DNA of 64,000 bases, from contig NZ_CP010945.1 in assembly GCF_000293885.2 (NCBI RefSeq), forward strand, positions 4,546,001-4,610,000, read 5' to 3'. Below the pieces are notes generated by a model that saw nothing but the letters and a program-made list of their open reading frames with translations, was not told the origin of the DNA and made no database searches. Source of the stretch: Pseudomonas fluorescens NCIMB 11764. Lineage in GTDB: Bacteria > Pseudomonadota > Gammaproteobacteria > Pseudomonadales > Pseudomonadaceae. A program made the translations under genes and the position numbers. Shown piece by piece: positions 24,266 through 33,281 of this stretch. How positions within the stretch are numbered: position 1 is the stretch's first letter; each line of letters starts with the position of its first letter.

Positions 24266-27200
24266 TGTTGCGCCTCCAGTTTCAGGGCCTTGGCCGCTTT
24301 GCGTTTCTCACCGCGCTCCACAAAGTTACGAATCAATACGTAGAACACCGGTGTCAGCAACAGACCGAAGAAGGTCACCCCGAGCATCCCGGAGAACACC
24401 GCCACACCCATGGCGTGACGCATTTCAGCACCGGCACCGCTGGAGAACACCAGTGGCACCACACCCATGATGAACGCGAAGGAGGTCATCAGGATCGGCC
24501 GCAGACGCAGGCGGCAGGCTTCGAGCACCGCAGCCAGCGGGGTCATGCCTTCGTCCTGCTGTTTATCCTTGGCGAACTCGACGATCAGAATCGCGTTCTT
24601 GCACGCAAGTCCCACCAGTACGATCAAGCCGATCTGGGTGAAGATGTTGTTGTCGCCTCCCGAAGCAATCACACCCGTGATGGCCGACAGCAGGGTCATC
24701 GGTACGATCAGGATCACTGCCAGTGGCAGGCTCCAGCTTTCGTACTGGGCCGCGAGTACCAGGAACGCCAGCAATACGCAGAGCGGGAACACGAACAGCG
24801 CGGTGTTGCCGGACAGAATCTGCTGGTAGGTCAGGTCGGTCCACTCATAGGTCATGCCGTTCGGAAGTTCTTCCTTGAGCAGTTTCTCGATGGCCGCCTG
24901 AGCCTGGCCGGAGCTGTAGCCTGGGGCTGCTGCACCGTTGATTTCAGCGGTGATGAAGCCGTTGTAGTGCATCACGCGGTCCGGGCCCGAGGTGTCGCTG
25001 ACCTTGATAAAGGTCGCCAGCGGGATCATCTCGCCTTTGTTGTTACGCACTTTCAGCTGACCGATCTGGTCCGGCTCGAGGCGGAACTGTTGCTCAGCCT
25101 GAACGTTGACCTGATAGGTGCGACCGAAGCGGTTGAAGTCGTTGGCATACAGCGAACCCAGGTAGATCTGCAGGGTGTCGAAGATATCGCTGACAGCCAC
25201 GCCATGGGTCTTGGCTTTTTCCCGGTCGATAGCGGCATCGACCTGCGGCACGTTCACGGTGTAACTGGTGAACAGCGCGGCCAGTTCCGGCACGTTGTGG
25301 CTCTTGGTGATGATGTTCATGGTTTCTTTGTACAGCTCGTCGTAGCCCAGGTTGCCCCGGTCTTCGATCTGCAGGCGGAAACCACCGATGGTGCCAAGGC
25401 CTTGTACCGGCGGTGGCGGGAAGATCGCCATGTAGGCTTCCTGAATCCCGGCGAACTGACCGTTCAAGGCACCGGCAATCGCACCGGCGGACATGCTCGG
25501 GTCTTTACGCTCGTCGAACGGTTTCAGGGTCACAAACACAATGCCGGCGTTCGGGCTGTTGGTGAAACCGTTGATCGACAGGCCCGGGAACGCTACAGCG
25601 CTTTCCACACCAGGCTGTTTCAAGGCCAGGTCGGACATGCGTTTGATCACGTCTTCGGTGCGGTCCAGGCTCGAAGCGTCCGGCAGTTGCGCGAACGCCA
25701 CCAGGTATTGCTTGTCCTGGCCGGGTACGAAACCGGTCGGGGTGTGAGCGAAACCGAAGAAGGTCAGCACCATCAGGCCTGCGTACAACAGCAGGGCAAT
25801 ACCGCTGCTGCGGATAACCCGGGCTACGGTGCCGACATAGCCATGGCTGGCGCGTTCGAAGAACCGGTTGAACGGACGGAACAGCCAGCCGCCCAAAAGC
25901 TTATCAAGCACTTTGGTAAAGCGATCTTTCGGCGCATGGTGGCTCTTGAGCAGCACGGCGGCCAGGGCAGGGGACAGTGTCAGCGAGTTGAACGCCGAGA
26001 TCACGGTCGAGATGGCAATGGTCAGGGCAAATTGTTTGTAGAACTGGCCGGTGAGTCCGGAAATGAACGCCGCCGGGATAAATACCGCACACAGCACCAG
26101 CGCCGTCGCGATGATCGGTCCGGTCACCTCTCGCATGGCTTTCTTGGTGGCTTCTACGGGCGTTTCTCCCAGCTCGATGTGCCTTTCCACGTTCTCCACC
26201 ACCACGATGGCGTCGTCCACCACGATACCGATGGCCAATACCAATCCGAACAATGACAAGGCGTTCAGCGAGAAGCCGAACAGGTGCATGACCGCAAACG
26301 TACCGATCAGCGAAACCGGCACCGCCACCAACGGAATGATCGAGGCACGCCAGGTTTGCAGGAACAGGATCACCACCAGAACCACGAGGATCAGTGCTTC
26401 GAAGAGGGTGTGAACCACCGCTTCGATGGAACCGCGCACGAAGATCGTAGGGTCATAGACGATGCTGAAGTCCATGCCTTCCGGGAAGCTCTTCTTCAGC
26501 TCCGCCATCTTGTCGCGCACTTCGTTGGAGATTTCGATCGCGTTGGAACCCGGACGCTGGAAGATCGGGATCGCCACCGCCGGTTGGTTGTTCAGCAAGG
26601 AGCGCAGGGCGTATTGGCTGGAACCCAGCTCAACGCGTGCGATGTCTTTCAGACGTGTGATTTCACCGTCGTCGCCGGAGCGAATGATGATGTTCTCGAA
26701 CTCTTCTTCAGAAACCAGGCGACCTTGGGTGTTGACCGACAACTGGAACGCAGTGGCATTCGGTGCAGGCGGGGCGCCCAAGGCACCGGCAGCCACTTGA
26801 CGGTTCTGCTCACGAATCGCGGTGACCACATCGGTGGCGGTCAGGTTGCGCGAAGCGGTCTTGTTCGGGTCGAGCCACACTCGCAGGGAGTAGTCGCCCA
26901 TACCGAACAGTTGCACATCACCAACACCGCCCAGGCGCGCCAGCTCATCCTTGATATTGAGCAAGGCGTAGTTGGACAGGTAGAGCATATCGTAGCGTTT
27001 GTCCGGCGAGGTCAAGTGCACAACCATGGTCAGGTCGGGCGAAGCCTTGTCCACGGTGATACCGATACGCGTCACTTCTTCTGGAAGCTTCGGTTCGGTC
27101 CGGGTCACGCGGTTCTGCACCTGCACCTGTGCGTTGTCCAGGTCAGTGCCCAGCGCAAAGGTGATGGTCAGGGTGATCTTGCCGTCAGCGGTGGACTGCG

Positions 27201-27444
27201 AGGACATGTACAGCATGTTCTCGACGCCGGTGATGGCTTGCTCCAGTGGAGCGGCCACGGTTTCACCGATGACTTTTGGGTTGGCGCCCGGGAAGTTGGC
27301 ACGGACCACAACGGTCGGCGGCACGACTTCCGGGTATTCGCTGATCGGCAACTGGAACAGCGAGATGGCGCCGGCGATCAGGATCAGCAGCGACAGAACC
27401 GCTGCAAAGATCGGCCGTGAAATGAAGAATTGGGAAAAATTCAT
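24262..27444 (-). CDS. mexF: MexF-like RND multidrug efflux pump
   Basis: A 1060-residue inner-membrane RND pump of the hydrophobe/amphiphile class with 12 helices and two large periplasmic loops. Near-identity to remembered MexF stretches is seen at the start (ISRPIFAAVLSLLILIAGA), in LAIGIVVDDAIVVVENVERH (proton relay Asp pair in helix 4) and in IGLIVLVGLACKNAILIVEF. It exports drugs such as chloramphenicol, fluoroquinolones and trimethoprim, and quinolone signal precursors, in P. aeruginosa. The length is normal and the frame intact. It is 15 bases after mexE and overlaps oprN. Confidence 0.96.
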   Translation of the reverse strand: MNFSQFFISRPIFAAVLSLLILIAGAISLFQLPISEYPEVVPPTVVVRANFPGANPKVIGETVAAPLEQAITGVENMLYMSSQSTADGKITLTITFALGTDLDNAQVQVQNRVTRTEPKLPEEVTRIGITVDKASPDLTMVVHLTSPDKRYDMLYLSNYALLNIKDELARLGGVGDVQLFGMGDYSLRVWLDPNKTASRNLTATDVVTAIREQNRQVAAGALGAPPAPNATAFQLSVNTQGRLVSEEEFENIIIRSGDDGEITRLKDIARVELGSSQYALRSLLNNQPAVAIPIFQRPGSNAIEISNEVRDKMAELKKSFPEGMDFSIVYDPTIFVRGSIEAVVHTLFEALILVVLVVILFLQTWRASIIPLVAVPVSLIGTFAVMHLFGFSLNALSLFGLVLAIGIVVDDAIVVVENVERHIELGETPVEATKKAMREVTGPIIATALVLCAVFIPAAFISGLTGQFYKQFALTIAISTVISAFNSLTLSPALAAVLLKSHHAPKDRFTKVLDKLLGGWLFRPFNRFFERASHGYVGTVARVIRSSGIALLLYAGLMVLTFFGFAHTPTGFVPGQDKQYLVAFAQLPDASSLDRTEDVIKRMSDLALKQPGVESAVAFPGLSINGFTNSPNAGIVFVTLKPFDERKDPSMSAGAIAGALNGQFAGIQEAYMAIFPPPPVQGLGTIGGFRLQIEDRGNLGYDELYKETMNIITKSHNVPELAALFTSYTVNVPQVDAAIDREKAKTHGVAVSDIFDTLQIYLGSLYANDFNRFGRTYQVNVQAEQQFRLEPDQIGQLKVRNNKGEMIPLATFIKVSDTSGPDRVMHYNGFITAEINGAAAPGYSSGQAQAAIEKLLKEELPNGMTYEWTDLTYQQILSGNTALFVFPLCVLLAFLVLAAQYESWSLPLAVILIVPMTLLSAITGVIASGGDNNIFTQIGLIVLVGLACKNAILIVEFAKDKQQDEGMTPLAAVLEACRLRLRPILMTSFAFIMGVVPLVFSSGAGAEMRHAMGVAVFSGMLGVTFFGLLLTPVFYVLIRNFVERGEKRKAAKALKLEAQQ

Positions 27445-27459
27445 CGGAGTTGTTGTCCC

Positions 27460-28713
27460 TTAACCGCGTGGAGTCGCAGCAGCCAGTTTCACAACCGAAC
27501 CCGGCGCGGCCTTGGCAGGCGCGACTTGGGGCAGGTTGCTGGCTTCCAGCGCTTGTCGTTGTTGTGCGAGTGCCGCGAGGGTTTGTTCGCTGGCCATCGG
27601 GATCACTTCAGGGGTGACTGGCGAACCGGGACGTACCCGTTGCAGGCCCTTGACGATGATCGTGTCGTCCTTGTTCAGGCCATTGCGCACGATGCGCAGA
27701 CCTTCGATTTTCGGACCCAGCTCGACCGCGCGGTAGGCGGTTTTGTTGTCGGCATCCATCACCAACACGAACTTTTTACCCAGGTCGGTGCCGACGGCTT
27801 CATCGTTGATCAACACGGCGGAGTAGGTGCCGCTGCCAACCAGTTTCAGACGGGCGTACAGGCCAGGGGTGTAAATGCCGCCGGTGTTGTCGAACACTGC
27901 GCGACCGCGGATGGTGCCGGTTTTCGGGTTGACCTGGTTGTCGACGAAGTTCATCACGCCCTGGTGCGGGTTGCCGTCCTCATTGGAAAGGCCCAGGTAC
28001 ACCGGGGTGGTGGCGCCGCGTTTGCCCTGGCGAGCGAGCTGGGTGTATTTGAGGAACACACGCTCGTCGGCGTCGAAGTAGGCGTAAACCTTGTCGGTGG
28101 ACACAACGCTGGTCAGCGCGGTGGTATCGGCGGTGACCAGGTTACCGGCGGTGATTTCCGCGCGGCTGACGCGGCCGCTGATTGGCGCGGTGACGCGGGT
28201 GAAGCTCAGGTTAAGTTTCGCCAGATCCAGTTGCGCTTGAAGGGCACCCACTGCGGCGCGGGCTTCTTGTGCCGCACTTGTGCGCGAATCGGCCAATTCG
28301 GCGGAAATCGCGTTGCTGGTGCGCAGACGTTCACCGCGCTGGGCTTCATTTTCACTGCGGGTGGCATTGGCGCGGGATTGGGCAACCAGCGCTTCGAGGC
28401 GGCGGACCTCAGCCTGGAACGGGCGTGGGTCGATCTGGAACAGCAAGTCACCTTTCTTGACCAGTGCGCCTTCGGTAAAGGCCACATCATCGATCTGGCC
28501 GGAGACCCTTGGGCGAATCTCTACCGTTTCCGGCGCTTCAAGGCGCCCGGTGAATTCGTCCCACTCGTTGACCGGTTGTTCCAGCACCTTGGCGACACTG
28601 ACTTTCGCCGCAGGCATGGTCGCGGCAGACTCCGGAGCCTTGCCGCAAGCGCTCATCACCAGCACGGCCAACATGGCCAAGGGGAAGCGCAAATGTTTGA
28701 GTGACTGTTCCAT
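27460..28713 (-). CDS. mexE: MexE-like RND membrane fusion lipoprotein
   Basis: A 417-residue periplasmic adaptor, first gene of mexEF-oprN. The signal sequence ends in the lipobox VMSACG (Cys about residue 23). The lipoyl halves include IRPRVSGQIDDVAFTEG and VTAPISGRVSRAEIT, flanking a helical hairpin, with beta-barrel and membrane-proximal domains after them. The ATG at 28713 fits the signal peptide; a TTG at 28728 in frame is less likely. A MexT-box match lies about 75 bases upstream, so MexT should activate the operon. Confidence 0.94.
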   Translation of the reverse strand: MEQSLKHLRFPLAMLAVLVMSACGKAPESAATMPAAKVSVAKVLEQPVNEWDEFTGRLEAPETVEIRPRVSGQIDDVAFTEGALVKKGDLLFQIDPRPFQAEVRRLEALVAQSRANATRSENEAQRGERLRTSNAISAELADSRTSAAQEARAAVGALQAQLDLAKLNLSFTRVTAPISGRVSRAEITAGNLVTADTTALTSVVSTDKVYAYFDADERVFLKYTQLARQGKRGATTPVYLGLSNEDGNPHQGVMNFVDNQVNPKTGTIRGRAVFDNTGGIYTPGLYARLKLVGSGTYSAVLINDEAVGTDLGKKFVLVMDADNKTAYRAVELGPKIEGLRIVRNGLNKDDTIIVKGLQRVRPGSPVTPEVIPMASEQTLAALAQQRQALEASNLPQVAPAKAAPGSVVKLAAATPRG

Positions 28714-28787
28714 GGATGCATCCGCCAATGTATTGAGATGGGCGGATGATGCTCGGCGAGGTGGTATGGCACGAATCGAATGAAGCG

Positions 28788-28811
28788 AAGGTAACTATCA
28801 TTCGGAATGAT
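28788..28811 (-). promoter_or_regulatory. Candidate MexT (nod-box) site before mexE
   Basis: Read on the minus strand, the site is ATCA-N5-AATGAT-N4-ACCTT. The consensus recalled for MexT in P. aeruginosa is ATCA-N5-GTCGAT-N4-ACYAT. The first half-site and the GAT core match, the spacing is exact, and ACC-T matches four of five bases at the end. It is 75 bases upstream of the mexE ATG, in the mexT-mexE gap, where MexT acts in P. aeruginosa. Confidence 0.6.
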
Positions 28812-28919
28812 ATAAGGTCGAAGCAAGCCCTCTAGCATGCGCCTGCCGTACGAGGGCGATCAATGTGCTTGACGGCAATTCTGTGTTGCCGGGAATGCAA
28901 GTAATCGGCGTAAGACCGA

Positions 28920-28995
28920 GTCGCTTCACTCGCGGGCAAGCCGCGCGCCTACAGTCAATTGCATACTCCTGTAGGCGCGAGGATTGCCGGCGAAG
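28920..28995. repeat. REP-like doublet between mexE and mexT
   Basis: Arms CGCGCCTACAG (28944-28954) and CTGTAGGCGCG (28969-28979) are perfectly complementary around 14 bases. The flanks (TCGCGGGCAAGCC on the left and GATTGCCGGCGAA on the right) extend the relation imperfectly, giving a REPIN-like pair of inverted units. It lies just downstream of the mexT stop codon, separating mexT from the mexE promoter. Confidence 0.6.
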
Positions 28996-29024
28996 GGGAC
29001 GTATACCCCAACAAAATGCCAGGC

Positions 29025-29942
29025 TCAGGACAGGCTGTCCGGATCCCCGAAAAACATCTGAATCCGCGACCTCAGCCAGCGTTCTCCTGGATCATTGTCC
29101 TGCGACCCACGCCATGCCATGTGCAATTCAAAGCTGCGCACCGGCAACGGCGGATCTTCCGCCCGCACACCGCCGGCTGCCGTCAATGCTTCCGCCGTGT
29201 AATCCGGCACGGTGGCGACAATGTCAGTGCCGCTGATCAGCGTGCTCAACCCGTTGAACTGGGGCACCGCGAGCACGACATGCCGTTTGCGTCCGAGTTT
29301 TTCCAGTTCTTCATCGATAAAGCCGCTGAGGTCGCCAGCGAAAGACACCAGCGCGTGGGGGCGTTCGCAGAAGTCGTCCAGGCTCAACGGCCCCGGCACC
29401 GTATCGGCACGCAACAGCTTGGGCAGGCTGCGACGCAGCACTTTGCGCTTGGCGTTGGCCGGCAAGTCGGCGGTGTAGCTGACGCCGATTGAAATCTCGC
29501 CCGAAGCCAGCAGGCTCGGCATCAGAATGTAGTTGGCACGACGCACCACCAGCACAATCCCCGGTGATTCGGCGCGCAGGCGTTTGAGCAGCATCGGCAG
29601 CAACGCGAATTCGACATCGTCCGACAGGCCGATGCGGAACACCGCAGTGCTGGTCGCCGGGTCGAATTCCGCCGCACGGCTGACGGCGGTGGAAATCGAG
29701 TCCAGGGCCGGCGAAAGCAGGGCGAAGATCTCCACCGCCCGGGCGGACGGTTCCATGCTGCGGCCGGTGCGCACGAACAACGGGTCATCGAACAGCCCGC
29801 GCAGGCGCGAGAGCGCCGCACTGATGGCGGGCTGGCCGAGGAACAATTTCTCCGCAGCGCGGGTCACACTGCGTTCGTGCATCAATGTTTCGAATACGAT
29901 CAACAGGTTCAGGTCGACACGACGCAGGTCATTACGATTCAT
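29025..29942 (-). CDS. mexT: MexT, LysR-type activator of mexEF-oprN
   Basis: A 305-residue LysR-type regulator. The N-terminal winged HTH (RRVDLNLLIVFETLMHERSV, then AISAALSRLR) and the effector-binding half closely match remembered MexT, including GQPAISAALSRL and RIGLSDDVEF. MexT activates mexEF-oprN and mexS under disulfide or electrophile stress. The ATG at 29942 is preferred over the open frame to 30005 because the HTH follows and AGGA lies six bases upstream. The frame is intact, without the disruption found in some P. aeruginosa strains. It is divergent from mexS and upstream of mexE, as in P. aeruginosa. Confidence 0.96.
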   Translation of the reverse strand: MNRNDLRRVDLNLLIVFETLMHERSVTRAAEKLFLGQPAISAALSRLRGLFDDPLFVRTGRSMEPSARAVEIFALLSPALDSISTAVSRAAEFDPATSTAVFRIGLSDDVEFALLPMLLKRLRAESPGIVLVVRRANYILMPSLLASGEISIGVSYTADLPANAKRKVLRRSLPKLLRADTVPGPLSLDDFCERPHALVSFAGDLSGFIDEELEKLGRKRHVVLAVPQFNGLSTLISGTDIVATVPDYTAEALTAAGGVRAEDPPLPVRSFELHMAWRGSQDNDPGERWLRSRIQMFFGDPDSLS

Positions 29943-29961
29943 CTGGAGTCCTGGCAGAGTC

Positions 29962-29985
29962 ATCAAGCTTGACGAGAGCGGCCAT
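29962..29985 (+). promoter_or_regulatory. Weak candidate MexT box between mexT and mexS
   Basis: ATCA-N5-GACGAG-N4-GCCAT matches the MexT consensus ATCA-N5-GTCGAT-N4-ACYAT at 12 of 15 defined positions with the right spacing. It starts 20 bases upstream of the mexT ATG and 250 bases upstream of mexS. MexT is known to act on mexS in P. aeruginosa, and LysR regulators often bind next to their own start, but the match is imperfect. Confidence 0.35.
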
Positions 29986-30211
29986 ATGAGAACAATGGCC
30001 GGCATGAATATTACGGGGAAAGGCTGCTACTCTGCACCGAGTAATTCAGTTTTCCTACAAAGGCTGCTTCGGTTTCTTACGACATTTGAAGATGTCGCCG
30101 TCGCTGCGGAATCAATGACAGGCATGTCGACTATTAATAGCCACTGATAGTCTTGGGTAGAAAGCCCAGATAGAGTTCAGGGCATTAGAGGTTTCTTTGA
30201 CGAGGTTTGCG

Positions 30212-31234
30212 ATGTCCCGCACGATCCGTTTTCACAAGTTTGGTCCAGCCGAGGTGCTCAAATGCGAAGAGCATGCGGCCGCTCTCCCTGCGCCGGGCGA
30301 AGTGCAGGTGCGCGTCGAGGCGATTGGCATCAGCTGGTACGACATTCTCTGGCGCCAGAACCTGGCCTCGTCCCACGCTCGTTTGCCTTCAGGCCTCGGC
30401 CATGAAATGTCCGGCGTCGTGACGGCGGTCGGCGAGGGCGTCGATGACCTGGCGGTCGGTGACAAGGTCGCCAGTTTCCCGGCTGAAAGCCCGAACGACT
30501 ACCCGGTCTATGGCGAGCAGATCGTTTTGCCACGCTCGGCGCTGACCCGCTATCCGGACGTGCTCAACCCGATCGAAGCGGCGGTGCATTACACGCCTCT
30601 GTTGATTGCCTACTTCGCTTATGTCGATCTGGCACGGGTCAAGCCAGGGCAGTTCGCCCTGGTCACCGACGCCAGTCACTGTGCCGGACCTTCTTTCGTC
30701 CAATTGGGTAAAGCCCTGGGCGTACGGGTGATTGCCGCCACGAAGACGGCCGAAGAGCGTGAATACTTGCTGTCGCTGGGTGCCGAGAAGGTCATCGTCA
30801 CCGAGGAAGAAGATCTGCTCATGCGGATCAACAAGATTACCGATAACCGCGGTGTCGATGTGGTGTTCGATGGTTTGGGTGGCCCTCAGATGTCTCTGCT
30901 CGGCGATGTGCTCGCACCTCGCGGCAGCCTGGTGTTGTACGGCCTGCAAGGGGGCAACCAGACGCCATTCCCGGCCTGCGCAGCGTTCCAGAAGAACATT
31001 CAGTTCTTTGTGCACTGCATCGGCAACTTCACCGGCAAGCCGGAACTGGGCATCATTCAGGATCAGGCCGCACTGCAACGTGCCTTGCGCGACATCAACC
31101 AGATGACCGCCGATCGCGTTCTACTGCCACTCAAGACCCGGGTCTTCCCGTTTTCCGAGTTTGTCGAAGCACACCGCTACATGGACGAATGCCCATGCCG
31201 CGAACGGGTCGCCCTGCAAGTCGAACCTGCGTAA
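30212..31234 (+). CDS. mexS: MexS, MDR-family oxidoreductase
   Basis: A 340-residue medium-chain dehydrogenase/reductase. An N-terminal GroES-like domain (GHEMSGVVTAVGEGV) is followed by a Rossmann domain and the stretch RGVDVVFDGLGGPQMSLLG. The classical zinc ligands of alcohol dehydrogenases are not all present, so it is closer to quinone oxidoreductases. In P. aeruginosa, loss of MexS raises MexT activity and mexEF-oprN expression, probably through accumulated reactive metabolites. The ATG at 30212 has GAGG six bases upstream. It is divergent from mexT and ends at a strong terminator. Confidence 0.95.
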   Translation: MSRTIRFHKFGPAEVLKCEEHAAALPAPGEVQVRVEAIGISWYDILWRQNLASSHARLPSGLGHEMSGVVTAVGEGVDDLAVGDKVASFPAESPNDYPVYGEQIVLPRSALTRYPDVLNPIEAAVHYTPLLIAYFAYVDLARVKPGQFALVTDASHCAGPSFVQLGKALGVRVIAATKTAEEREYLLSLGAEKVIVTEEEDLLMRINKITDNRGVDVVFDGLGGPQMSLLGDVLAPRGSLVLYGLQGGNQTPFPACAAFQKNIQFFVHCIGNFTGKPELGIIQDQAALQRALRDINQMTADRVLLPLKTRVFPFSEFVEAHRYMDECPCRERVALQVEPA

Positions 31235-31247
31235 CACCCCCTCTGAA

Positions 31248-31275
31248 AAGTCCGTGCCCCGCACGGACTTTTTTT
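31248..31275 (+). terminator. Rho-independent terminator after mexS
   Basis: A perfect 10-base stem, AAGTCCGTGC (31248-31257) with GCACGGACTT (31261-31270), has a CCC loop and is followed by TTTTT. It is 14 bases after the mexS stop codon. Confidence 0.9.
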
Positions 31276-31414
31276 ATGCGTACGGGAAAATGAAACGTCC
31301 CTGTCGATCAGGTCGGTTCAGCAACTGAACTGGTTTTTGCTCTTGATCTGTATCTTCTAATCGTCATCTAAGCCCTGATAATTGAATGATTACTTTCATC
31401 TCAAGGAAAGAGTC

Positions 31415-31663
31415 ATGTCTGGGTATCGGTCTGATACTTTTAAATGCACATCGTTAATATATTTCCGACAAACCGTTGATCGTTGTGCAGTTGCCAAACA
31501 ATCATCTGCGACTTCTTTCTTTATTTCTTGTGCTAAATGTCTGTGGGATGTTGTCGGACATTTCCTAGGATCTCCCTTCCAGCCCAGGAGCGCCGGTATT
31601 GCGGGGCTTTGCGGCGGCCTGTCTGTTGCCGGGACAACCGCACTGAGCAGGCATTTCAAATAA
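31415..31663 (+). CDS. Possible small protein of unknown function
   Basis: An 82-residue open frame whose ATG has a near-ideal ribosome binding site (AAGGAAAGAG, spacing about three to five bases). It is the only coding candidate in the 556-base stretch between mexS and the next gene. The protein has five Cys residues, a Phe/Cys-rich middle (FFISCAKCLWDVVGHF) and a Gly/Ala-rich end (AGIAGLCGGLSVAGTT). I recognise no family. DNA here is AT-richer than around it. It could be a small peptide or precursor, a leader frame for the 496-residue gene downstream, or chance. An opposite-strand frame of similar length overlaps, which lowers confidence. Confidence 0.3.
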   Translation: MSGYRSDTFKCTSLIYFRQTVDRCAVAKQSSATSFFISCAKCLWDVVGHFLGSPFQPRSAGIAGLCGGLSVAGTTALSRHFK

Positions 31664-31790
31664 TTACAGAAGCTTAAGTGTTAGCATTTGGGAACAACGT
31701 CCAGCACTTCAATCGTGGCAGCTAATCGATTTGCGCCGTGCATATCGTTGTTTGCTCACGGTTGAACTTATGAGTATCAGGTAGATAAAG

Positions 31791-33281
31791 ATGACCCTTA
31801 TCCATGACCAGGCGATGAGTTATGTCTATCAGCAAGTGCTGCAACGCTTGCTGAGTTTCTTTTCCCGGGCCGAACGCACAGCGTTGCAGTTGATGATTCA
31901 GCGATTAGTGGTCACCGCCGGCGGCATGGATCGCATTGGTGATTACAAGGTGCTGGCCATCCAGTCCGGGTCCCGGGACAGTTGCTACACCCTGGCACTG
32001 CTACGCGCCGCGCAGCTCAGTATTGCCGGCAGGGCACCTTCTACCTTCCAGCTGCGTGTGGCTTCATTGCGCATGAACGGCATCAGTTCGACGGTTCAAG
32101 ACAACATCCATCGCAGCTGCAGCGCCTTGTTCCTCTACGATGATCCCAGGGTCGAAGTATTGATGGCCGATAATCGGGAGGTTTTGCCGTTCAGGCACCT
32201 GTCTCCAATTTCGGACGCGGGGCGCGAAGGCAATCGACTCAATCTGCTGATGGTGGGACATCGTCGGTCCCTCGACGGACCGGTCGATCTATGGGACGAC
32301 GGGTATCTGGCCACTGGCGAATTCGTTGGGCAAATTGCCCGGTGGAACAACGGCGTCGATGCATTGATCAGCAGCGACTCACCGCGTCAGCAGAAACTGT
32401 TTATCGAGGGCTTGAAGCGGGCGGCGGCGAAGGCCGGGCTCACGACGTCCAGTCATTCTGGAACCGGTTTTGACACGCTGTTTGCAGTGCTCGACGAACT
32501 CGGCAGCGATTGTTACCGCACGTTTTATGACGGAGAGGGCCAGGCGCAATGGCGTCCGGCCGAACAGTTTGAAGCCTGCCGTCGCACCACGTTCATCGAC
32601 ATTCACGACCTGCTGGTCGGCAACCGGGAAGACCGATGGCCGCTGCTCACCGAATTTCTGGGTTTTCAGTCTGACGAACTCACGGCGCAGCTCAGTGACA
32701 ACGACTACGTCAGTCCCTCTATCTCTGCCCATGTCCGGGGTTTGCAGGCGTGTTTCATGCACGGTGACAGCTATGAATCCGGCGTCGCCGACTACTTGCA
32801 GCGAGCCTTGGTGATGATGCGTCGCAAGCGGTTGCCGGAGCGTCTGTGCGAGCAAGCCGTGGAGACCTTTGGCAACCCGGCGAGGCTGTCCGATCAGCGT
32901 GCACTGGCTGCGGCCGAGGCGCAGAAAAGCCTTGGGTTGAACGAGGCGCAGCTGGTGTGCCTGCTCTTCGCGCCTTTTGTCGAAAACGGTGCCGGGCTTG
33001 AGCGTTTCCTGCGTCAGTGCCACCCTGGCATGCTGGTGGCAATGCCTGACTTGCACCGGGCGATGCAGGGCAACCCGGTGCCGGAACAGATTGTGCACTG
33101 GATGGTCGACGTCAGCGGGCTGCCTGTCAGCCTGATCGGCAAGCTGTACCGCATGGGGCCGACGCCTGACGTCGAGGGCAGGGTGACCGACGGGGAGCCG
33201 GCCGACGCGCACGGGCAATCCGAAGCCGCCAGTCATGACCATGATGCTGCGGTGGCGGGTGAATGGTCAGCGGGACATTGA
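31791..33281 (+). CDS. Unrecognised 496-residue protein coupled to a MocR regulator
   Basis: A protein of normal pseudomonad composition that I cannot assign. There is no signal peptide or membrane helix. Residues about 55-130 (SGSRDSCYTLALLRAAQL; SSTVQDNIHRSCSALFLYDD) and 145-190 (LLMVGHRRSLDGPVDLWDDG) look like alternating alpha/beta structure, and the C-terminal half is helical. The tail (last 40 residues) is polar and His/Asp-rich. Its 3' end overlaps the start of the GntR/MocR gene by 19 bases, so the two are translationally coupled and probably act together. The ATG at 31791 is weakly supported by AGGTAGATAAAG; another ATG at 31815 is possible. Confidence 0.85.
   Translation: MTLIHDQAMSYVYQQVLQRLLSFFSRAERTALQLMIQRLVVTAGGMDRIGDYKVLAIQSGSRDSCYTLALLRAAQLSIAGRAPSTFQLRVASLRMNGISSTVQDNIHRSCSALFLYDDPRVEVLMADNREVLPFRHLSPISDAGREGNRLNLLMVGHRRSLDGPVDLWDDGYLATGEFVGQIARWNNGVDALISSDSPRQQKLFIEGLKRAAAKAGLTTSSHSGTGFDTLFAVLDELGSDCYRTFYDGEGQAQWRPAEQFEACRRTTFIDIHDLLVGNREDRWPLLTEFLGFQSDELTAQLSDNDYVSPSISAHVRGLQACFMHGDSYESGVADYLQRALVMMRRKRLPERLCEQAVETFGNPARLSDQRALAAAEAQKSLGLNEAQLVCLLFAPFVENGAGLERFLRQCHPGMLVAMPDLHRAMQGNPVPEQIVHWMVDVSGLPVSLIGKLYRMGPTPDVEGRVTDGEPADAHGQSEAASHDHDAAVAGEWSAGH

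Noticed and set aside
22820..24343. 507-codon plus-strand open frame opposite oprN
   Set aside because: Antisense shadow of the OprN-like gene, with no ribosome binding site or recognisable fold.
24265..26256. 663-codon plus-strand open frame opposite mexF
   Set aside because: mexF on the minus strand is intact and strongly recognisable; this frame is His/Gln/Arg-rich with no domain.
31396..31659. 87-codon minus-strand frame after mexS
   Set aside because: No ribosome binding site; the plus-strand frame starting at 31415 has a much better one, and even that is only tentative.
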